A DNA stretch of 64,000 bases, from assembly GCA_033239005.1 (NCBI GenBank), contig BSQZ01000013.1, positions 12,739,282-12,803,281 on the forward strand, given 5' to 3'. The stretch is from Lamellibrachia satsuma (taxonomy: Eukaryota; Annelida; Polychaeta; Sabellida; Siboglinidae). Of this stretch, positions 36,896-48,400 are shown piece after piece (the first letter of the stretch is position 1; every line of letters begins with the position of its first letter). Made by a program: the position numbers and the translations under genes. The notes beneath the pieces were generated by a model, which was not told the DNA's origin, did not search any database, and saw only the letters and a program-made list of their open reading frames with translations.

Positions 36896-36992
36896 GATCT
36901 TGTCGGAATTCGCAGCACACTAGCCGATTTTTCGTCGGGGGACAAATAATCTTCAGTTGTCGGCTAGTTTTCTGCGAATTCCGACAAGATCT
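36896..36992. repeat. hairpin-forming inverted repeat
   Basis: GATCTTGTCGGAATTCGCAG at 36897-36916 is matched in reverse complement by CTGCGAATTCCGACAAGATC at 36972-36991, with TAGCCGA/TCGGCTA inside. It could fold as a near-perfect hairpin. Confidence 0.8.
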
Positions 36993-37525
36993 TGTTGAAA
37001 AATATATGACAGTGCTAGATCTCAGGACGTCCTGACGGGCCTTGTCGGCTAATGTGCTGCAGACGCCAACAAATTGTCGGGGCTCGCGCGATTAGTGACC
37101 AATAGGAAGCGTGAAGTACAGAAATCTTATATGTGTAATTTAAAAAAAAAATCATAATCTGATATAACTGCATACAAATTTTGAGCAGGTAGATTGGCAA
37201 GTTTGCTGGTAGAACATGTTGACAGTGTAACTGTGGATTTTTAGATTTCAATAGGCGGAAGGAATTTGTTTGTTTGCTTTTCTGCGTCTCCTTATCCTCC
37301 GTAGGATAATCAAGACGAACAAAGCTAGCTTCTGTCGTCTTCTCCGCATCGCCGCCGCGTGTGGTGTGAGCGCCGCCATGTTTGCTTAATTCCAAATCCG
37401 CCACTAGAAGCGTGCTAGTCGCGACAAAATATCGGCTAGTGTGCTACGAGCTGATGGCCCGACAAATTTAACCCCGATGAAAAATCTGCAGCCCCCCGAC
37501 GAAAAATCGACTAATATACGCTTAG
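36921..37525 (-). mobile_element. small DNA transposon with inverted ends, Harbinger-like?
   Basis: The left end GCCGATTTTTCGTCGGGG and the right end CCCCGACGAAAAATCGAC form an inverted repeat. Inside, CGGCTAGTGTGCT-type words recur. A minus-strand ATG near 37381 begins MAALTPHAAAMRRRRQKLAL followed by an Arg-rich run, reminiscent of N-termini of PIF/Harbinger nucleases (from memory). It appears inserted in a second Gypsy gag piece. Target duplication not resolved. Confidence 0.5.
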
Positions 37526-37529
37526 TTTC

Positions 37530-37800
37530 ATCATACGTTGTATCAGCACAATGCCAAGACTACCAGTTAAATAAAACACCTCTTCGCCAGCATATATAGT
37601 GTACGTCTGTTGCCTTCCTCTGATTCGAGTCCTTGATATCTTTAGCTACAAAGTTTTCTAGGCGTCGCAACCAGAGGTCACACTTTGCTGCGGGTGTATC
37701 GACCGGCTCGGCGAAAACGGTTATACATTTGCCTGCTCCATTTCGTCGTTATTCTCGTCGCCAATTGTTACAACTGGGTTGTCTTGAATGATATCTACGA
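37530..37800 (-). mobile_element. second Ty3/Gypsy remnant: primer-site-like leader and gag start
   Basis: On the minus strand ACAATTGGCGACGAG (a TGGCGAC-type primer-binding site) is followed by ATGGAGCAGG and, one frame over, EPVDTPAAKCDLWLRRLENF then KDIKDSNQRKATD, a typical invertebrate Gypsy gag start. Frames are broken. It is cut at its lower end by the inverted-end element. Confidence 0.65.
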
Positions 37801-38363
37801 CAGGACTTAATGACAGTTGCATGTTACAACTAAACTGTAGTATCTTGGTGGCCGTTTTGAATTAAATTTAATCATATAGCAAAATCAGTGTTACATGACA
37901 CAACATTATAACGACACCGATGCAACGTTTCTTTACTTGACATAGTCAATAGGTGACAGTACCTTACAATATAACACCAATATGTAACACAAACAATATT
38001 TATTTTATAACATAGCTACATGTAAACAGAGCAAGCCCCAAAGCTAAAAAAAACTATATCACGAAATGTGCTTGAGTAACCGAAACATCACACTATCCTT
38101 GTCAACAAGAAAAATCTGAATCAGAATGTTTAACATCAATGTAAAAAACGTGTTGCTCTGTTGCTATGGGACATGGAGAGTAACCAAGACAACAACCAGA
38201 AAACTCCAAACATTCATAAACAAATGTGTCAGATACATTCTCAAAATAAAATGGTAAGACAAGATCACAGGCAAAGTCTCATGCGGAGGACAGACCAAAA
38301 CAGCGTCAGGAAAGATATATGACACATACTCCGGAAACCATACACCACGTCACGCTGTAGGTT
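37801..38363. other. non-coding stretch next to the Gypsy leader
   Basis: Possibly contains the LTR of the minus-strand retroelement, since it lies directly upstream of the primer-site-like sequence, but no second LTR copy was found for comparison. Confidence 0.35.
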
Positions 38364-38524
38364 CTAGAATAGAACCTCCAAAGAAGAAAGAAAACAAAGC
38401 AGGCCAAAAATAGTTGAAGGAAATCAGCGCCGATGACGTAACGAAGCATTACGCATGTATTCTACCTTGAGCGAAACGGATTAAGTAAGTGTAATAATAA
38501 TAATGTGTATTCGGTTGAGATGAT
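38364..38524 (+). repeat. duplicated unit, copy 1 (empty site of the foldback)
   Basis: Resembles 39349-39510 along its length: AGAACCTCCAAAGAAGAAAG, ATCAGCGCCGAT, TTGAGCGAAACGGATTAAGT and AATGTGTATTCGGTTG. This copy continues GAGATGATACATCGTTATTTT, whereas copy 2 is interrupted by the foldback element at GACGAT. Confidence 0.85.
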
Positions 38525-38643
38525 ACATCGTTATTTTTTGTACAAAGAAATGTAATGAAAAACTCAGGTGATCCCTGGGAAACATGCAAGGGCTTATAGC
38601 GGATCCACCTGTAATAATCAGTAGATAATAACATTTCTATAAC

Positions 38644-39101
<458 letters not shown>

Positions 39102-39348
39102 CTGTGACAACAGATAGTACAGATCAAAGTAAATAAAAATTCACTTCAATTTATAAGTTCGATAATACTTCCTGACACCATGTCACGTTATCGCCAATGA
39201 TGGTCAAACACCTGTAGGCTGTACATTAAAACGCGTTAATTAAGTTCGTTTATTAGGGCACTGACCACAGAAGGTTTTCCCATAAGCGACCATTATAACG
39301 TTCTTATGCCTACATTGAAAATTCATCCTACCATTTTTTTAGAATGGT

Positions 39349-39510
39349 AGAATGGAACCTCTAAAGAAAAAGAAAACCAGGCAGACAAAAAAATAATTGA
39401 AGAAGATCAGCGCCGATTACATAATGGAGCATACAGGGTGTACTCTACGTTGAGCGAAACGAATTAAGTAATAATAATAATAATAATAATGTGTATTCGG
39501 TTGCGACGAT
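39349..39510 (+). repeat. duplicated unit, copy 2, interrupted by the foldback
   Basis: Second copy of the unit at 38364-38524, ending TTCGGTTGCGACGAT where the foldback begins. It contains a short (TAA)n run at 39468-39488. Confidence 0.82.
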
Positions 39511-39591
39511 AGTAGTATACGTAAGTTTCTGACCAAGCAATTCCGGAGACCATGTGCATGAAGTACTTCCGGTTGCGCGCGCAGCACACCA

Positions 39592-39658
39592 GAGCGCCCC
39601 CTAGCGGCTGTATGAACGCCAAAAACCGCGCGCAGCACAACAGAGCGCCCCCTAGCGG
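39592..39658 (-). promoter_or_regulatory. two CTCF-like motifs in the left foldback arm
   Basis: AGCGCCCCCTAGCGG occurs at 39593-39607 and again around 39644-39658; reverse-complemented it is CCGCTAGGGGGCGCT, near the CTCF core CCASYAGRKGGCRC. A motif match only. Confidence 0.4.
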
Positions 39659-40257
39659 TTGTAGGAGCGTCGAAATCTGTTTAAGCCAATCAAACACGAG
39701 GCAATCTTTAGCAACTAAATCGGTGCCGAATACATTAATAAAAGTTCTCATCGGAAAGCCGTTACAACGAAGCAATACAAAAGATACGCAATAATGTCCA
39801 CAAACGTTAGACAGAGGACTTTGACTTATCTTGCTATTACGTGTGCTAACAGGGTCATTAAAAACTGAGATCAAAGAGTCAGTTAACAGTGGTCATTAAC
39901 AGGGTCATTAATAACTGAGATCAAAGGACCTAACGAGGAGACGAGAAACGAACAAAACACGATATCGTACTATAGTTTCGTTATATGTCAATATTTTTAA
40001 ATAATTCGCTCTTTCACTTTATCCATAACTTCTACAGTTTACCCATAATTCCTACAATTTACCCATAATTCCCTTATTGAATAAGATTACAAGGGGTATG
40101 TGAGTAACACGATCCGTATGAAACTAAAGTCCCTTTCTTTTTATAGCTAGGTGAAGGAGCAAACACACTACACTACATATGTGTGCTGGGTAAATTGTAG
40201 GACTTATGGGTAATTTATAGGAATTATGGGTAAATTATAGGAGTTGTGGGTAAAGTG

Positions 40258-40981
40258 TAAGAGCGCATTATTTTTAAATATTGACATATAACGAAAATAT
40301 GCTGATAGTGCACTTTCCGCGACGCGTCTGATGCGGCTTACGTCAGCTGCATGTCCTTATTTGTTATTGTTCTGTGTGCGGCTTACGTCAGCTGCATGTC
40401 CTGACACGTGTATAGCTTACGTCAGCTGTACGTCGGTATGGCAAGATACTTTAGAGTCCTCTGTCTAACGTTTGTGGACAATATTGTGTCATTGTTTTCA
40501 AATATTTAATAATAAACTTTCCTTGTACTCTTATTCAATAGGGGAATTGTGGGTAAATTGTATGAATTATGGGTAAACTGTATGAATTATGGGTAAACTG
40601 TAGGAGTTATGGATAAAGTGTAAGAGCGCATTATTTTTAAATATTGACATATAACGAAAATGTGCTGATGGTGCACTTTCCGCGACGCGTCTGGTGCGGC
40701 TTATGTCAGCTGCATGTCCTTATTTGGTATTGTTCTGTGTGCGGCTTACGTCCCCTGCATGTCCTGACACGTGTATAGCTTACATCAGCTGTACGTCGGT
40801 ATGGCAAAAGACTTTAGAGTCCTCTGTCTAACGTTTGTGGACAATATTGTGTCATTATTTTCAAATATTTAATAAAATTTGCTTGTACTCTTATTCAATA
40901 CGGGAATTATGGGTAAATTGTAGGAATTATGGGTAAACTGTAGGAGTTATGGATAAAGTGTAAGAGCGAATTATTTTTAAA
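40258..40981 (+). repeat. ~363-bp direct repeats in the foldback core
   Basis: Two full copies begin at about 40258 and 40621 (TAAGAGCGCATTATTTTTAA ... GACATATAACGAAAAT) and a third start at 40961 runs into the right arm. Each full copy has three variants of GGCTTACGTCAGCTGCATGT. Confidence 0.88.
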
Positions 40982-41319
40982 TATTGACATATAAGGAAAC
41001 TATAGTACGATATCGTGTTTTGTTCGTTTCTCGTCTCCTCGTTAGGTCCTTTGATCTCAGCTATTAATGACCCTGTTAATGACCACTGTTAACTGACTCT
41101 TTGATCTCAGTTTTGAATTACCCTGTTAGCACACGTAATAGCAAGAAACGTCACAGTCCTCTGTCTAACGTTTTGTAACGACATTATTGCGTAGCTTTTG
41201 TATTGCTTCGTTGTAACGGCTTTCCGATGAGAACTTTTATCAATGTATTCGGCACCGATTTAGTTGCTAACGATTGCCGCGTGTTTGATTGGCTTAAACA
41301 TATTTCGGCGCTCCTATAG

Positions 41320-41388
41320 CCGCTAGGGGGCGCTCTGGTGTGCTGCGCGCGGTTTTTGGCGTTCCTACAGCCGCTACGGGGCGCTCTG
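41320..41388 (+). promoter_or_regulatory. CTCF-like motifs in the right foldback arm
   Basis: CCGCTAGGGGGCGCTC at 41320-41335 and a mutated CCGCTACGGGGCGCTC at 41371-41386, facing the pair in the left arm. Confidence 0.38.
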
Positions 41389-41499
41389 GTGTGCTGCGCG
41401 CGCAACCGGAAGTACTTCAGGCACATGGTCTCCGGAATTGCTTGGTCAGAAACTTACGTATGCTACTGACGATACGTCATTATTTTATATATACACATG

Positions 41500-41698
<199 letters not shown>

Positions 41699-41740
41699 GT
41701 GACTATAGATAGTACAGATTAAAGTAAATAAAAAAAATTA

Positions 41741-42049
41741 TAACTGCTCAAGATAATTGCCTAAATAGGTAGAGATGTCTACATAATTTTATAACAGTTA
41801 AAACAGGCAATACCTACACAAGTAACATTCATAGATAGAATGACAACAGTTCTGTAATGTTATGTTTAAAAATTGTGTTCTGGGGTCGATTGTTTGATTC
41901 CACAGGATAGAGAGTTCCAAAATAGTGGACCAAAGTATATGCTTCTAAAATGTTACTCAAAACTGATATAAGAGTCCCAGGATGTTTGCCCAGATTCTTG
42001 GGAAAGATCCGGGTTCCGTTTCAATGAGAGGTGCAGTTTCCATCATGAG
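41741..42049. other. intergenic stretch before CCDC39
   Basis: AT-rich, nothing recognised. Confidence 0.4.
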
Positions 42050-42363
42050 CAACAAACGGTGGCGCCACCTGACGGAGACTTGTTAATTAATCGAGCCTCC
42101 TTCGCGAGCAGCGCCATTTTTGTCGCGTGGTCACGTGATCCGTATCCACAGCAAACAGAAAGGCTAAGAAAACCCTTCTGCAAACGGTTTACGGATGATA
42201 TCTCGATTAATATAGGTCGAGCTGCGTTATTATAGTTCCTGTTTCAGGTTGAAAACAGCTAACGGCATTCGTTGCCGGCATTTGCCGACTGCCGTTTTTT
42301 TATTATAGCGGTAACAAGATTGACATTTGCGACGGCCAGATCTGACGTTTAATTTCATTCAAA
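42050..42363 (+). promoter_or_regulatory. putative promoter and 5' UTR of CCDC39
   Basis: CpG content rises (GCGCCACCTGACGG, TTCGCGAGCAGCGCC, GTCGCGTGG). It contains a TCACGTGA palindrome at 42131-42138 and GTTGCCGGCATT at 42271-42282, whose first half matches the RFX X-box half-site GTTGCC while the second half is imperfect. RFX control is expected for cilium genes; this site is only suggestive. Confidence 0.45.
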
Positions 42364-42471
42364 ATGCCGAGCCGTCGCGAAACGATCCAGAGCATGCTGA
42401 ACGAGATCGAGTGGGACGAGGGCCTGACAATGCCTGTCGCCAACGCCCAGAACAAACAACTCGAGAATGAG
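42364..42471 (+). CDS. CCDC39: CCDC39 exon 1 (residues 1-36)
   Basis: Start ATG with AAA before it; [20 protein letters not shown] leads into [16 protein letters not shown], aligning with ELHWEDGFAIPVANEENK of human CCDC39. Donor GTCAGT; phase 0. Confidence 0.93.
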
Positions 42472-45400
42472 GTCAGTTTCAATGGATGTCACCATCATAA
42501 GCAAACATATATTTAAAAATGTATATATTACTATAATATATTAGTTTACTTTAGACGAAAGTTTAGTGTACCGAAAATTCAGCCAGCATACACGGAGCCA
42601 GTGACGTCAATCTCAAGTAGTTATACTCCAAACAGCCCAATCTTGAGATAACGCAGGAGTTTGGACCAACGGCTTTTAGCGTATTTTCTGAAAGACACGG
42701 GCAAAGTGGGGTGAACGAAATTGCCCAAGCTTCGAAACTGCGGAGGTGGAATCAAACAACTGTCGTCTCGATCGTCAGACGGGTGCCCTAACCAATTTGA
42801 TTAATTGTGCTGTTTCTTTTTCAAATGTTATTATTCCACATTTATATGCACCTTTTTCATTCGCACCACACTCCCATGCTAACCACATAAGGGGCTGTCT
42901 GGAGTGAGCAAACTGAAGACTGGACACTTATTGTGGAAAAGGTGTTTGAAAAGTTGTCTGATCATATCGCGAAATGTGATGTGCCAGGAAAAACACTGTG
43001 GAGATAACAATAACAGTACGGATGATTGTGTAGTATTGGTTGAGCATGCTACAAATGGGAAGAAACGTACCAAGTCCAAGGCAAGGGCAAACATATTGCA
43101 TTACGATGGTCAAATTATACCTTGTCCTTGGCTTACGATCTGCATTTAGAGTTCATGCAGTCATCTGCCAAAGTCAAACAATGTTTGTGAACTAATATTC
43201 TTGCTACATGTTTATTCTTTAATGTTTGTAACTTATGATAATATAACCAATTGATGAACAAAATAATTATATAACTGCTTCTGTGTGAAGTTCTGACAAT
43301 GTCAATTACTTATTGTCACTCAAAGCCAAGTAGGCTTTTCTCAGTTGTATTCTTGGGACTTGTAATACTGTCATTAGCATAAAGTTGATGATAAGTAACA
43401 TTTTATGCCCTTGACATTCTCAAAACGCAAGGATTTCAGAAGTTCACAGCTAATTTTCAGTAGGAAAATTTAAAATGAAAAATTCCATTCTCATCCCTGG
43501 TTGTTCATGTCCACTAGATTGGCCAAATAGCTTTTAATTTGATTAGTTATTCGATGAAGGATATCATTTTTAATGTCTAACATTCTTGAGCATATATATC
43601 CCAGGTGGGGACACATTTTTAAACATAAAAACATAAATATACAAGCCAATCAAATTGATATTATGGCTTTTTTCGTGCATACAGCTTTGGGCCCCCAGTT
43701 TTGGTGGTGGCAGACCTCTAGATTCTAGAAAGTGGGGGTCTGACTTGCCCTCACTAATTTTATGCTAAATCAACTGAAAAATCAGCATTTCAACAGGTCG
43801 ATCTGGGTGAGAAGCCCGTGGTGGCGAGGGTGGTTTCTCTGTGATGTTACTAGTTGATCTGTTTGGTTTGCAGCTTCTCCATGCCCAGAACAAGATGGTG
43901 ACACTCCAGAACAAGTTCAAGGAGAATGAGGACCGCGTTGGTGCAATGAGTTCGCACCTCAAGAACGTCCGCCAAGAACTTTTGCATACACAAGTAAGCA
44001 TCAGTCTAGACTGCATATTGTCTACATGTTTCTGTCCCATGTCACTCAGTTTCAACTAAAAACTGATATCCAACTAATTGACAGGTTACGATCATGCTGA
44101 AAGTGTTAAGTTACTTTTGAAGTTTATGCTGAGTCCGACTCAAGAAAATGTGTGAAAATGTTAAAGGATCCTCCTCCATGCTTTCACAAATTTCCCCGAT
44201 TTTTCAACTCCGTTTTTCCAACATGTATTGCCAATGTCATTGACGACAATTAACCAATGAAATTAAACATTACAAAAGCTAAGCGTTCGGCTGCTGTTAT
44301 GTCAGTGACACTTATATTTACATGCCTTTGAGTTAAAAATAAAACCTTCCAAACCCAAAACCGAAATTCTCGTATGCATATCGGACGACACTCAAAGCGC
44401 ACATTAGTGAAAGTGAGTCATATTGTGTTACCTGACTTACGTATCTGGAGTAAAATAGTTTACTTGATGAAATGTGCAAACTGAACATGCCAAAATACAA
44501 GTTTAGAACAACATGTTATTTTAAAAAAGGCCTGGCACTTGTGTGTCAATGCAATTTTGGCTGGCACTGAAATGGTTAAACTGTTCACATGCTACAGATT
44601 TGAACATCAGCGAATCTGATTCTTGGGGGGGCTAATCGAATTGAGGGGGAGTATGTGGACAGCAAAAATGTGGAATGTGAGCTTATTGTGTGTTGACCTC
44701 TGGTGCAGGTGCTGGTGGATGCCCGTAAGAAGGAGATACTGACAGAGGACCACATGCTGAAGTTGGCCATTGGGGAAGATGGGCGGCTGAGGCAGGAGAT
44801 CATCAAGGTTGACCACGACCTCGGCAATCTCAAGGAGCAGAAGAACGTCTCTGAAGTAAGTCAGCTCTGTGTGTGAGCGTCCAGCTCAGCCAAATCTGAT
44901 TTTGATTTCGTCGTCAGATCTGAATCATGTGACCCCAGATAACTACTAATTTTTTTAGTCCTAAAGTATAGAGAAGACCAAGTCCTGATTTCTTTCCCTC
45001 CAATTTTTATCACATCTTTATTTGGGCATTTTCAGTCTTTATTAGTTATCTGTGAAGTAGATATCCAGTCAAGTATTTGTGTATACCAAAGTAATTCGGT
45101 GCCAGCATGTTTTCACTTACTTATTTGTCCGTAACAAGTTGTCTGTATATCTATGCACTTTAAGTAAGATACAGGCTTCAAGTCCAAACTGTTATGAAGT
45201 TAGAGCCCCCAAAAGGGGACATAAATGACATCTCTTTGGAAGACATTTTAAAAGACGTGGGTTCCCTTTGATGAAGGCATATTTTGTATTTTTCCTGTTA
45301 TGTAGAGGCTTGTATTTTCAGTTTCTGCCAACTGTAAATTTATGTTTGGAAAATTTTGAGACAACCTACTGAATTATTTCTATTGCAACTGCTGTGGTCT

Positions 45401-48400
45401 AATTCTTAAATCTTAGATGTACGGAGTGCAATTAAAATTTTTATAATTTATGAAACTAGAAACTATTTAAGCCGCATGGAAATTTTACTCAAAAAGGTTT
45501 TCTTTTCCCTTTAATCACAGTTCGATTCCATTCTGGCTACTCTGTTTGTACATAATTGCTTGCATAGCATTGCAGACAGCTGTACGTAAAAACTACAAAG
45601 GGTAATTTGATTGTTCATAGAAAGGGTGATAGTTGTGAATTTTCTAAAAAAAATAAAGATGAACCCCTGATATGCAAACCGTCTATGAGTAGTAGCATAA
45701 CATACAAACAAGTCAAACATACTACCGTAATCGACATAATAAGCGTACACTATGTTGAAAAAAAATTGGACCATGGAAAAATGTCAAGGAATCTGTTCTT
45801 ATAAGCTTACACTAAACAAATTTTCTCTAGACAATAAGGTCACTTTTTAATATCAGTGGTGTCATTTGGTAACTAGTGTAGAACAACTGAAAAGTGGTGC
45901 CAATCGTTTAACACCAGGTGGCGCCTCTTTTCAGTTGGTGTACACTAGTCAGATTACAATAATTATGGATCCTGCTGATTAAAAATGGATGTGTATGCTA
46001 ATTAGGGCATGTATGCTTAATAGGTCGAATACAGTACTCAAGGTTGATTGTAATAACATTATGACTGCTGCGAACTAACCATCTTTATCTGTTTGTGCAG
46101 AACAACATCTTCAGACAAATGCAGCAGTTGGAACAGATGAAGGCACAGATGAACTGGGACCAGCAGGCTCTCGAGGCATGGCTTGAGGAGTCAGCACGCA
46201 AGGACGAGGACACCATGACCTTGCAGAAGTACTCGAGGGAGGACGAGGGCAAGGTCAAGGTAGGTCACCATGGTAACGAGGCCGGCAGCCTTAGGAATAG
46301 TCTCTCGGGGATGGTCTCAAACACTGATGTATGACGCTACACGAAATTTATGTAATTTAACCTTGGACCCCAGCTACATGAAATTTTATTTAATAAACAA
46401 TTTTTTTACATGAAATTTTTAATTGTATCAACCTGTGTGCAATTTCTGTAACTTTATATTCGCCAGGTGGCGCTTCAGCTGTCGTAACACAAAACTGCCG
46501 GCTCGTGCTTGAAGTCAGCACCCTTATCAACTGTGATCGGAAATAAACAATGTTTTGTAGGAAAATACATCGACAAACAGCAATAAATAAAACATCTGCT
46601 ATCCCCTATTCCCCGTGAAACCAATTTATTGTAGTGTCTTACATTGATGTTTTGAAATCATCCTTTAGCAGGTTTGTATCAGATATGCATGCGAGTGGAT
46701 ATATTGTTTCTTTGGCATCTACAAACACTTTTTAAAAACACATTTTTAGAGCAGCTTTTTTATGATGTGCTGATGTGAACATTTTTATATGCATTTATTA
46801 TTACATATTATCTATGGTAGGACTATTTGGACTATATTTTATAATATTTATTATTGGCATTGTTTTTAATATAATATAATATTTAATATAATTAATATAT
46901 TTATTTTTAATGTAAAGTGTAAATGTAATGTTAAGCACCTGAAAGCAATCTTGATTGATCGGGGACAATGTAAATATATATTTTAAAAATATTATACAAG
47001 ATATCTTATGAAAAATAAATTCCCATCATGTGGGAAACAACTACCAAAGAATTAAGTTTAGGGTAGGTCATGCAATAATTGGATGTTTTTAACCACCAAC
47101 ATAATATAACATGTATAATTGACTATTTAGAATATTAATAATACATTCTTGGTACAGTACACACATTTGGCCTCCTCTTACTTGTTGGCGTAATTTCTTG
47201 AAAGCGCATACCTATTTGAGACGCGACACTTTAATACAGTAGCCATGCAAATTTTTGGTGTTGTCAAGTTGAGCAAGTCAGGTCCTTGACGATAACTTTG
47301 ATAGGGTCATGGTTGCTTCGAATTACAGGAGTTGGCATTGAAAATTGCTCACTTGACAGACAACGCACAGGCACGACGCAGGATGCTTGATCACGAGACT
47401 ATGGAGACTCACACGGCTCAGGTTTGATACACTGAATTCCATGTAATGCTGTTTCACTGTTTCTCACTGTGCATGCAGTGATGAGACCATCAAATGCTCA
47501 ATCGTTTGCAAGTAAAATATTTTAGCAATATTTTTGGTGATGAAACATGAATAAATTAAAGTACCTAGGTATTTTGTGGTTCATATCAAAGGTTAACTCC
47601 CTTGAATGAGTGAAATACATGAGGTCTAACTCGCTGTCAACAGCCATTTTGAATTTCAGCTGTTTTTGATGGCATAATGTGATAGACGTTCCCATCAGAC
47701 ATGCTGTTCCCCCCATAAAGATTACCTCTATTCAGTATGGATTTTGTGGAGAAATGTGGCGGTTTCCATTATTTATAAAAATTTACAACAAAATCTGGAT
47801 CAATAAAGGACGCAATTTCTTGTGTTCATTACAAAAGTATCAAATTGAATGTCAAACTTATAGCAGTTGAAGCACAAATACATTGAAGCTGGCATCGAAA
47901 GTAAGCAGATATCTAGGCTGATTTCTGGCAAAACAGCAGATTTCATTTGATGTTTCATAGCCTAATAGATGGCGACCCTCAATTGGAATCTGATTGCTAC
48001 AGGGTGATTATCCAGTGACCAATTTTATACAGAATTTCAACTCTGTGTTTTAATTGATGTTCTAGATTGAACTGGACAAGACGGCAGAGGAGTTCCGTAA
48101 GTGTCACATGGAGCGAGAGAATCTGATCACTCAGTGGGAACACACCATCGAGCAGATGCGTCACCGTGACAGCGAGATGGACTACCTGACCAAGGTAACC
48201 ACATCCCGAGTTTTGTGTTTAGTTTAATCTGTTCAGACACGATATGAAACAAGCCACGACAACATTAGTTAAATGGTCTGAAAACTGGCAGATGTTATTA
48301 AATTTTTGGCAATGTAAATGCCTACACACAGAACATGAGGACTATAAAATGGGAGATACTGTTCTCAGTACTACCGTAAAAGAAAATTATGTAGGAGTAA

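Larger units (their letters stand above)
39511..41467. mobile_element. foldback DNA transposon with ~586-bp inverted repeats
   Basis: The left arm 39511-40095 and the right arm 40882-41467 are reverse complements at roughly 95 percent over nearly 600 bp. Ends read AGTAGTATACGTAAG and, reverse-complemented, AGTAGCATACGTAAG. GACGAT is duplicated on both sides (39505-39510, 41468-41473), and a related uninterrupted site lies at 38519-38524. The 786-bp middle is made of ~363-bp direct repeats. No protein is encoded, so it depends on a transposase elsewhere. Open frames in the two arms are mirror images of each other and not genes. Superfamily unknown. Confidence 0.9.

Noticed and set aside
39417..41426. 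Mirror-image frames of ~80 codons in 39.4-39.9 and 41.2-41.4 kb
   Set aside because: They are the same sequence in the two arms of the foldback element and have no domain or gene structure.
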